The notes below the pieces were generated by a model. It did no database searches and was not told where the DNA came from. It saw only the letters and a list, made by a program, of their open reading frames with translations. From Alteromonas antoniana (GTDB lineage: Bacteria > Pseudomonadota > Gammaproteobacteria > Enterobacterales > Alteromonadaceae): 64,000 bases of DNA. Positions 35,558-42,760 of this stretch are shown in pieces; within the stretch, counting starts at the first letter, position 1; the number at the start of each line of letters is the position of its first letter. The translations under genes and the position numbers were made by a program. The stretch lies in NCBI RefSeq assembly GCF_019249295.1, contig NZ_JAESDH010000001.1, positions 124,001-188,000 on the forward strand, in the 5' to 3' direction.

Positions 35558-37495
35558 TTAAAAGCGATAGCCGAAGCCGAGATAGACCCGACGGGCTGTA
35601 ACAGGCCGCGCATCCCAACGCCCGGATTGGGTAAGTGCTGGATCCCGATGGGTGTCGGTAAGGTTTTCTGCACCAGCGCGAAACTGCCAGTGAGCAGTTA
35701 AGTGATGCTGATAGACCAGGTTGACGGTAGTGAAGTGGTCGCGGCCAATATCGGTGTACCCCTGTGCAGGCGAGACGTCCCCTTCATAAACCAGATAGGT
35801 TTGCAGTGTGCTGTCCACGTTATCGAAGTCATAGCTGACTGACGCCTTCACTACGTGTCGCGGACGCTCTGTCAGGCGTTTCCCCTGCTCTCCTTCGGTT
35901 TGCAGATAGCTGTAATGAACCTGCCAGTGCCAGTTCAGGTTTCTGGCCGACATACTGATATCAACACCGGATAGCGTGGCTTCTTCAAGGTTCTGATAAA
36001 CGGAGATATCCAGACCGGCCTCCTCCGAGGCTTCCCGATCCAGCTGTGTGGTGATGAACGCTTCCGCTTCGGTATGATGCAGTTCAATGTCGCCGGAAAA
36101 CTGCCACTGACTGGAAGCTGGCTCCCATATCACTTCCACGCCGGCATTGGTACTCAACGCCGTTTCTGGCACCAGTGCAGAATTTCCCAGCACCATGTAA
36201 CCAAGGTTACTGTGGTCAAAAACGTAATAGCGTTCTTTTAAGTTTGGTACCCGGTAACTGCTCCCCACGCCGCCGCGCCACTGCCATTTCAGTGTCTGCT
36301 GTTTAACGACGTGACTGATGCTGAGCTTTATCGCTTCATGCCAGCCGAAATCAGAATCGTTTTGCACCCGTAACCCGCCTAACCACTGGGTATCACCGGT
36401 GCGCCAGTTGGCCTGCAGGTAAGCCTCGGCGCTGTCACGGCTGGCGTTATCAACTTCTGTTGTACCGGTATCAATCCGATACTGATCCAGTTCGTCGGTA
36501 TGCAACACGCCACCCGCTACCCACTCAATGGCACCGGAACTGACAATCCATTGGGCGTCCAGCTCGGCCAGCAATATGTCGGTTTGGCGTAAACCATTAC
36601 TGTTGCCGCTTAGTTCATCGTGCTCAAGATAGCGACCATTAACATGCCACTGGTGTGATTTTTCGATTCGAAAGTCGTGCTGCCATTGCGTTACATCAGA
36701 CTGGTATTGAATAAGCGCATTCTGACCAGGGATCGCAGACTGAGGCTTATTCTTGGTTTCCTCAAACCACTGTCCGTTGTAGCGGATCTGCAAATCATCC
36801 CAGTGTCGCCCTACAGACAATGTCGCAAAATCTTTGTCTACGGCGCCACCATTCTGTACCACCGTATCGGGATCATACTCAAAGCCAGGGTTTGCGATAT
36901 GTTGTACGCTCCCACCCAGTCGCCATTGCTCCCAGCGGGTGCTGGCGTTGATTTTTGCCGTGTGTCCCCATCGCTCATCGTCAATTGCGTTGCCAGGAAA
37001 AGCGGAAACCTCGTAGTCGGCTGTGAGCGCACTTCCCTCTGGCGTGTCGGTAATGATATTGATCACTCCGCCCATCGCAGAGCTGCCGTACAACACGGAG
37101 GCGGCACCACGGACAATTTCGATCTGACGGATATTGTTTACACTGATTTGGTCCAAATCGACGGAGGAGCCGGTGGGCGAAATTACCGGCTGCCCGTTAA
37201 TCAAAACCAGTACATGATCGCCGTTAAAACCGCCCATTTGCACGTTGTAGCCATCTTTCTGGTTTCGACGAACGACTACACCGGGCATAACCTCTAATAC
37301 TTGTCGCAGTGTTCCTTTCGACAGGCGGGCGATTTCCTCGCCCTCAACCACATCAACCTTTACTGGTGAGTCATGCAACAGTGTCGGTGTGCGTGTCCCG
37401 GTGACCACAACTCGCTCAAGCCTGTCGGAGGGTTCCGCAGCAATAGCGGGTGCTACAGCGACAACGGCACTAAGAAATGCTGCACTTCGATTCAC
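35558..37495 (-). CDS. TonB-dependent heme receptor
   Basis: A 645-residue outer-membrane receptor that should import heme with TonB energy. It has a signal peptide ending near AIAAEPSD, a TonB-box-like VVVTGTRTP, the plug (GVVVRRNQKDGYNVQMGGFNGDHVLVLINGQP, SSAMGGVINIIT) and a 22-strand barrel ending in YLGFGYRF. A heme-receptor-like segment, YRVPNLKERYYVFDHSNLGYMVLGNSAL, resembles the FRAP...His...NPNL region of that class. The start is GTG at 37495 with GAGGAAG upstream. It is the first gene of the Fur-controlled heme operon; the receptor class is inferred from this context as well. Confidence 0.92.
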   Translation of the reverse strand: MNRSAAFLSAVVAVAPAIAAEPSDRLERVVVTGTRTPTLLHDSPVKVDVVEGEEIARLSKGTLRQVLEVMPGVVVRRNQKDGYNVQMGGFNGDHVLVLINGQPVISPTGSSVDLDQISVNNIRQIEIVRGAASVLYGSSAMGGVINIITDTPEGSALTADYEVSAFPGNAIDDERWGHTAKINASTRWEQWRLGGSVQHIANPGFEYDPDTVVQNGGAVDKDFATLSVGRHWDDLQIRYNGQWFEETKNKPQSAIPGQNALIQYQSDVTQWQHDFRIEKSHQWHVNGRYLEHDELSGNSNGLRQTDILLAELDAQWIVSSGAIEWVAGGVLHTDELDQYRIDTGTTEVDNASRDSAEAYLQANWRTGDTQWLGGLRVQNDSDFGWHEAIKLSISHVVKQQTLKWQWRGGVGSSYRVPNLKERYYVFDHSNLGYMVLGNSALVPETALSTNAGVEVIWEPASSQWQFSGDIELHHTEAEAFITTQLDREASEEAGLDISVYQNLEEATLSGVDISMSARNLNWHWQVHYSYLQTEGEQGKRLTERPRHVVKASVSYDFDNVDSTLQTYLVYEGDVSPAQGYTDIGRDHFTTVNLVYQHHLTAHWQFRAGAENLTDTHRDPALTQSGRWDARPVTARRVYLGFGYRF

Positions 37496-37516
37496 GGCTT
37501 CCTCTTTGATAATCTA

Positions 37517-37535
37517 AATGATAATAATTATCATT
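37517..37535. promoter_or_regulatory. Fur box of the heme operon
   Basis: AATGATAATAATTATCATT is a perfect 19-base palindrome and close to the Fur consensus. On the minus strand TTGTAT (37548-37543) and TATTAT (37526-37521) with 16 bases between could be the promoter, in which case Fur covers the -10 region, as expected for iron repression. Confidence 0.93.
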
Positions 37536-37616
37536 CGATCCTATACAAAATAAAGAGGATTACAACCCTGAATTTTTTAAGGGATTATTGGTGTTCTCTG
37601 TATGTTTAAAAAATAG

Positions 37617-37653
37617 AAAAAGGCTTTTTATCAGATAGATAAAAAGCCTTTTT
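37617..37653 (-). terminator. Rho-independent terminator of the halogenase operon
   Basis: A 16-base-pair stem (AAAAAGGCTTTTTATC with GATAAAAAGCCTTTTT) around a five-base AGATA loop, with flanking A and T runs, lies about 70 bases after the last halogenase gene and before the heme promoter. Confidence 0.92.
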
Positions 37654-37720
37654 GCGCAGTGGGTCAGAACTGGAGAAGATGAGCAGGTCAGGAAGTATTT
37701 CTCCACTCCTTTGGTGAACG

Positions 37721-39196
37721 TTATTGACTATAACGCGTGAGATAATCCTGATGGTAAGGCAGCTTATCTACCGCCCGATCGATGTTCGTGCGAATTTGCG
37801 ACAGCAATTGCTCCAGTTCCTGCCGACTCATGGTATCGACAATCGGGTGATACGACTGCGGCATCAGCCCCTGCCCTATCATCACCTGCTGCCAGGAGTC
37901 GTCGAACAACTCACTGCCCTCACGGAATACGCGACCGGTTTTGACGAACAAATCGATACGGTGGCGTAATGAGTCAGGCACATCCATTTGACGGCAATGA
38001 CGCCAGAATGGGGTGTCTGTGCGGTTCGTTACATGATAATGCAGAATGATAAAGTCGCGGATGTGCTCGATGTCAAAATCGGCCTGAGCGTTGAACTCGT
38101 TCACATCCTCTTCGCATATGCCATCGATGGGAAACATTCTCAGCAACCGCACGATGCCCTGCTGGATAAGGTGAATACTGGTGGATTCCAATGGCTCTAA
38201 GAAACCACTGGCAAGGCCCAGCGCAATACAGTTGCGGTTCCACTGTTTACGACGACGTCCGGTGCGAAAGTGAATGACGCGCGGATCGTTTAACGGCTTG
38301 CCTTTGATGTTGGCAAGTAGTTTCTCAATAGCCTCATCATCGCTGACATAGTTACTGCAATATACCATGCCGTTACCCACACGATGTTGCAGCGGAATTC
38401 GCCACTGCCACCCAGCTTCATGGGCAATACAACGAGTGTAAGGAATGGGGTCGCCAACGGATTCTGTTTGCACCGCTACCGCGCTATCGCAAGGCAACCA
38501 GTGCGACCAGTCTTCATAACCGGTGTGCAACGCTTTTTCAATCAGCAGGCCACGGAAGCCCGTGCAGTCGATAAAGATATCGCCCTCTATGACATCACCG
38601 TTGTCCAGCGTCAGACTTTCTATATAGCCGTCCTTTTCGCGCATAGTGACGTCATCGATTTTGGCATCAATGCGGGTCAGGCCCTCATGCTCAGCAATTT
38701 TTCGCAGAAACTGCGCGTACAGCGTCGCATCGATGTGATACGCGTAGTTCAGACCATTGTTTGGCAGGTGCGCAAATTTACCGGCTTCTGCGGCTTTGCG
38801 CTCCAGGCAGTAATCACCAAAGTCGGTGCTTAAGCCTTCTTTTAAACCGCGCATCCAGAAGTGCTGAAAGCCGGCTGCCCAGCAATCTTTCCCGGTTACG
38901 CCAAAAGCATGCAGATAGGCATGCTCAAGCTCTTTCCAGTTCTCGAAATTAATGCCCAGTTTAAATGTAGCATTGGTGGCTGCCATAAACTCCTGCTCAT
39001 TGATCTTGAGCAGCTTGTGGAAGAACACCAGTGTAGGAATGGTCGCTTCACCCACCCCAACGGTACCAATGTCACTGCTTTCTATCAGCGTAACATCTAC
39101 CTGCCGGTTCAGAATTCGGGTAAAGGCTGCGGCCGCCATCCAGCCTGCGGTGCCTCCTCCGGCAATTACCACCCGTTGCTTTTTAGAATCAGTCAT
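37721..39196 (-). CDS. Tryptophan halogenase-like flavoprotein (canonical motifs)
   Basis: A 491-residue member of the FAD-dependent tryptophan halogenase family, whose known members chlorinate indoles with FADH2, O2 and chloride. The FAD motif GGGTAGW lies at 13-19. The catalytic Lys is K79, the same number as in PrnA. WQWRIP (263-268) is the halogenase WxWxIP motif, and E337 in FLEPLEST matches PrnA E346. All key residues are therefore present. It is the last gene of a cluster with a SapC-like protein, a cupin, a second paralogue and a TonB receptor, a grouping known from sugar-utilisation loci, where its substrate is unknown. It does not sit with any natural-product synthesis gene. Confidence 0.92.
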   Translation of the reverse strand: MTDSKKQRVVIAGGGTAGWMAAAAFTRILNRQVDVTLIESSDIGTVGVGEATIPTLVFFHKLLKINEQEFMAATNATFKLGINFENWKELEHAYLHAFGVTGKDCWAAGFQHFWMRGLKEGLSTDFGDYCLERKAAEAGKFAHLPNNGLNYAYHIDATLYAQFLRKIAEHEGLTRIDAKIDDVTMREKDGYIESLTLDNGDVIEGDIFIDCTGFRGLLIEKALHTGYEDWSHWLPCDSAVAVQTESVGDPIPYTRCIAHEAGWQWRIPLQHRVGNGMVYCSNYVSDDEAIEKLLANIKGKPLNDPRVIHFRTGRRRKQWNRNCIALGLASGFLEPLESTSIHLIQQGIVRLLRMFPIDGICEEDVNEFNAQADFDIEHIRDFIILHYHVTNRTDTPFWRHCRQMDVPDSLRHRIDLFVKTGRVFREGSELFDDSWQQVMIGQGLMPQSYHPIVDTMSRQELEQLLSQIRTNIDRAVDKLPYHQDYLTRYSQ

Positions 39197-39217
39197 AGTC
39201 TGTCCTGCCGAATTCAG

Positions 39218-40225
39218 TTACTGCTTTAAATTATTTGCCAGCCATGCCTTAAACTGTCGCATAGTTGGCTCATCAATATGGCCTAGCGGCCCTTGCCGGC
39301 TTTCCGGAATGTGGGAAAAGCGTGTCGATGACTCACCAAATACATAATGATTAAACATCGCCTTCCACGCTTCGCGTTGGGCATCGGGTAAATTATTCAG
39401 CGCTAGCAGGGCATGGTAGAGCGCATTCTCCGTTCGTCCCAAATGGGAAGGCGTTTCTCGCCACCAGAAATTCACCAGCATATTCATGGTTTCCTGCCCT
39501 TCAATGTGATGCCACCACATTGACGGAATATATAGCGCGTCGCCCGGATGCAACTCCACCACCAGTGCGTTTTCCAGCGCAGTGGCAAAATCAGGGAAAC
39601 GATCAAGGTCCGGCTTTTTAAAATCCACTAGGCTAATGGCTTGCCCTGCGGGCGTAAAATGTAGCGGCCCTACGTACAGGTTTTCCACTTGCTCAGGCGG
39701 AAACAGGGTCACTTTGCGTTTGCCCGCGGTCACGCAAATAAGATTGTCGGGCACGTCATAGTGCGCCGCTATCCGGCTTTTGTTACCAATCCATAATGTG
39801 GCCAGAGGATCCAGCGAGTCCAGCCCTATCGGATTCGCCTCCACAAAACCCGGCAGACAACTTTGCACCGTGGTAGATCCTACGTATAACGAGTCGGGTT
39901 CATCTTCTTCTGCCAGCGCAAGCATCGCTTTCAATGCCTGCATAAACGGTTTGCGAGTGCGGCTGAAGTTGAACCCGGACATGTCGTCGTTGTAGAACAT
40001 CCGCCCATCTTCTGCGTGTGCTAACTCAAGACAATCAACAGTCACATTGTTGTCGAACTGCTGTAAGTAGTTAACCAGCGCCGCATCACCTTGTTTTGCC
40101 GCCTGCACCACTGGCCAGTGCGATACCAGCCCGGGCAAATGCCGGGGGCGGGTCCATTGCGACAGTTGCGAGGGCAATGCGTCCGACGTTGTTACGTGTT
40201 CCTGCTGTGGTGATGGCATGCTCAT
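39218..40225 (-). CDS. Cupin_8/JmjC-like domain protein
   Basis: A 335-residue protein of the cupin-like (JmjC/FIH-type) family of Fe(II)/2-oxoglutarate oxygenases, which hydroxylate proteins or small molecules. The iron-binding motif appears as HYD in SRIAAHYDVPDNL, with the distal His in SMWWHHIEG after the strand GDALYIP. The C-terminal part is helical and probably dimerising. Its ATG directly abuts the sapC-like stop (TAAATG), and the next halogenase gene follows 21 bases after its end. The co-occurrence suggests joint action with the halogenase-like proteins. Confidence 0.88.
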   Translation of the reverse strand: MSMPSPQQEHVTTSDALPSQLSQWTRPRHLPGLVSHWPVVQAAKQGDAALVNYLQQFDNNVTVDCLELAHAEDGRMFYNDDMSGFNFSRTRKPFMQALKAMLALAEEDEPDSLYVGSTTVQSCLPGFVEANPIGLDSLDPLATLWIGNKSRIAAHYDVPDNLICVTAGKRKVTLFPPEQVENLYVGPLHFTPAGQAISLVDFKKPDLDRFPDFATALENALVVELHPGDALYIPSMWWHHIEGQETMNMLVNFWWRETPSHLGRTENALYHALLALNNLPDAQREAWKAMFNHYVFGESSTRFSHIPESRQGPLGHIDEPTMRQFKAWLANNLKQ

Positions 40226-40939
40226 TTAGCTGCTCACTCGCGCCTTTTTCAGGTCAATCATATGACGAAGTTGCGACATGGATGCCAGCATCATGTATAT
40301 CAGTTCGATGTAGCCATTGCTGTGCAAGTCGCCCAGCGTCTCTGCGTTCAGTTTTTTGAGCTTATCTTCATTCAGCGCATAAAAGCCTGAAAGGCGGTGA
40401 GTACCTGTACCATCCAGATCGATATCCACGACAAAGCTTTCTATCAGTTCCAACTCGTTCAGGCGTTTTACGAACAGCCCGGCTTCCGTCTGACTTTGAT
40501 GAATAGTGCTTAGTACGTTGGCGATATTATCGATGTAATCGGTATTGCCGCCGTGGGGCAGGAAGATTGGCTGGCCTTCTGACTCATTCACGCGCGGATC
40601 ATCCAAATCGATGTGAATCGACAAGGTTTCCTCGCCCTGCTGAGCATTTCGACCAATCAGAAACGGCCCTTTCTCAATGAGCAGCGGCTTGTAACTCGCC
40701 AGCCAGTCGTTACCGGATAAGAACAGGTTTTCTCCCTGTTCAAAGCCCAGCAGTGCCACCATCTGAAAATCGCCATTAGCGTCCTTGGCGAACATCAACG
40801 GATAATGTGCCTGCGCGTGTCGGCATTCCACCGGATACACCGGCACACACATAATATTTTCGCCATAGGCGTCGCTGTGCGTGGTGATCACTTTCAGATC
40901 TTTGTGCTCGACGTTATTCAGTAAGACGTGTTTAGCCAT
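40226..40939 (-). CDS. SapC family protein
   Basis: A 237-residue protein of the SapC family, named after a Campylobacter surface-layer locus but without a proven activity. Visible family parts are the YPVECRHAQAHYPLMFAKDANGDFQMVALLGFEQGENLFL block and the central PFLIG and FVKRLNELELIESFVVDI. There is no signal peptide. The ATG at 40939 is preferred over a GTG two codons earlier because AGGAG lies five bases ahead of it. It is placed 11 bases after one halogenase-like gene and directly before the cupin gene, in the order usual for such clusters. Confidence 0.88.
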   Translation of the reverse strand: MAKHVLLNNVEHKDLKVITTHSDAYGENIMCVPVYPVECRHAQAHYPLMFAKDANGDFQMVALLGFEQGENLFLSGNDWLASYKPLLIEKGPFLIGRNAQQGEETLSIHIDLDDPRVNESEGQPIFLPHGGNTDYIDNIANVLSTIHQSQTEAGLFVKRLNELELIESFVVDIDLDGTGTHRLSGFYALNEDKLKKLNAETLGDLHSNGYIELIYMMLASMSQLRHMIDLKKARVSS

Positions 40940-40950
40940 GATCACTCCTA

Positions 40951-42522
40951 TTAGCTGGCTTCGTTCGCGGCGGCTGACCGTAACTGTGTTAACAGTTCGC
41001 GGTTTTGCGGCAGCCCCGCAAGTAATTGTTGTAAACGCTGATGGTTATGACGTATTGCCACTTCAGCCTGAGATAAGCGTTGTGCCGGGAAGCGGCCCGG
41101 ATCTACCTGCCCTTTGTACCCCATGCCGTAAAGAATATAGAGGTAGCTGGCAACAGGGAAAATTTCGTTATTAAACAAAAAATCGTCAGCGTGAGGAGGA
41201 CGCGTATTCCACATCTCCAGCCAGGCCTGTAGTTGCAGAGAAGCGCCGCTCATATCAGTCATATCCCGCCAGTATGCGGTGTCTCGTCGCTCGCTTAGCA
41301 CGTAGTGCAGCTTCAAAAAGTCAATAATACGGGCCCAGCGTGTGTTCATTACCTGATTAAACTGTTCAGAAGCCATCTGCATTTGCGCGTTATTCGATGG
41401 TAACAAGCGGGCGATGTCTTTTGCTGCCAGTTCAATCATCACCAGCGCAGACGCCTCCAATGGCTCGAGGAATCCGGCAGACGTGCCTACAGCAATACAG
41501 TTGTGTTTCCACAGGGTTTTCCGATAGCCCGGCGTAAACTGAATTTTTCTGATGGCGTCAGGATCAACGTCGGCTGAAGCATCATCGTTTTTTAAATAGT
41601 TAAGCAGTGTGGCTTTGGCCGTGTCATCGTCAACGTGTGCACTGCTGTAGACATAGCCTGTACCCTTGCGGGTAGGCAGGCCGATATCCCAGATCCAGCC
41701 TGATTCCTGCGCGGTAGACACCGTAGCAGACTGAATTGGTGTTGAGTCGCTTTTGTACTTCGCCTGCACTGCCATGGCGGTATCGTTTTTCAATGCGGTT
41801 ACGGGTGCGAGCGGCACACCATAATGCTGACCGATTAGCATTGCAGCGAAGCCGGAACAATCAATAAAAATATCGCCCGGAATTTCACCCTTTTTCCCGC
41901 GAATAGCCTGCATGGGCTGGTCTGGTTCACCAATAATAGCGTCAACATGGTCAATGACATGCGTCACCCCAAGCACATTAACACTGTGGTTTTTTAGCAA
42001 CTCTGCGAATTTATTCGCATCAAGGTGATAGCCATAGTTCGCCACCGCAGCATAGGGTGGGGTTTGCGGCTGTTTCGGTGCTTTTTGCTGTTCGCAAAGC
42101 GCAACCTGGGAGGAAAACAGCGTGGCAAAGCTGACATTGTTATCAGCCTGCTGCCACCAGGCGGCAATATCAGTTTCAAAGAAACCAGCAGGTAAATCGA
42201 ATGGATGATAATAGACGTCATCAGACTGCCCGTTAATCCAGCCTTTGAAGCACGTCCCCTGTTTGAAAGAGGCATCGCAGGAAAGCAAAAACGGGTACTC
42301 ATCTATACCAATTTTGCGCAATGTGTCACGCATCGTTGGCCAGGTACCCTCTCCTACGCCAAGAATTTTAACGTCAGGCGATTCCACCAGCGTAACGGAT
42401 ACGTTGGGGTTATTCTTCACATTGTGTTCAGCAGCAATAATGGCTGCTGTTAACCAGCCGGCTGCGCCGCCACCTACGATCACAACAGACCGGTGCGGCG
42501 TTGAATTGTGTTGTGACTTCAT
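40951..42522 (-). CDS. Tryptophan halogenase-like flavoprotein (divergent motif)
   Basis: The second family member (523 residues) keeps the FAD-binding GGGAAGW (17-23), the catalytic-type Lys (K87 in SFKQGTCFKGW) and FLEPLEAS with its Glu. The WxWxIP motif is altered to WIWDIG (276-281), so halide or substrate handling may differ from that of the neighbouring paralogue. A long insertion (about 105-150) is rich in aromatic residues and Pro. It is the first gene after the TonB receptor (238-base gap with hairpins) and precedes sapC. Substrate is unknown. Confidence 0.9.
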   Translation of the reverse strand: MKSQHNSTPHRSVVIVGGGAAGWLTAAIIAAEHNVKNNPNVSVTLVESPDVKILGVGEGTWPTMRDTLRKIGIDEYPFLLSCDASFKQGTCFKGWINGQSDDVYYHPFDLPAGFFETDIAAWWQQADNNVSFATLFSSQVALCEQQKAPKQPQTPPYAAVANYGYHLDANKFAELLKNHSVNVLGVTHVIDHVDAIIGEPDQPMQAIRGKKGEIPGDIFIDCSGFAAMLIGQHYGVPLAPVTALKNDTAMAVQAKYKSDSTPIQSATVSTAQESGWIWDIGLPTRKGTGYVYSSAHVDDDTAKATLLNYLKNDDASADVDPDAIRKIQFTPGYRKTLWKHNCIAVGTSAGFLEPLEASALVMIELAAKDIARLLPSNNAQMQMASEQFNQVMNTRWARIIDFLKLHYVLSERRDTAYWRDMTDMSGASLQLQAWLEMWNTRPPHADDFLFNNEIFPVASYLYILYGMGYKGQVDPGRFPAQRLSQAEVAIRHNHQRLQQLLAGLPQNRELLTQLRSAAANEAS

Positions 42523-42645
42523 TTTATTGTCCCGTCTGCGCAGATTTGTGCGTATCTGATAGTCGCAGTTTTACCGACATTGTGTGTGCAAGCCGGTTGT
42601 TTCTGATTTTTCTTTCCACCGTCCCGGGGGAAGATAAACCCACAG

Positions 42646-42683
42646 CGAGTTGCTAATTCAGTTCCGTTTAAAAAAGCAACTCG
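42646..42683. repeat. Inverted repeat between TonB receptor and halogenase genes
   Basis: CGAGTTGCT (42646-42654) pairs perfectly with AGCAACTCG (42675-42683) around 20 bases that include an A-run. It lies in the gap between the receptor stop and the first halogenase gene and could shape mRNA processing or partial termination. Confidence 0.5.
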
Positions 42684-42709
42684 TTGGAGTCTAACTTATT
42701 AAGGCGGTC

Positions 42710-42736
42710 GGCGCTGCCGATTCCTTCGACAGCGCC
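42710..42736 (-). terminator. Possible terminator after the TonB receptor
   Basis: GGCGCTG (42710-42716) pairs with CAGCGCC (42730-42736), 24 bases after the receptor stop. No clear T-run follows, so it may only weaken read-through into the halogenase genes. Confidence 0.4.
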
Positions 42737-42760
42737 TCCCTGATCTACAACTTCTCGGGA

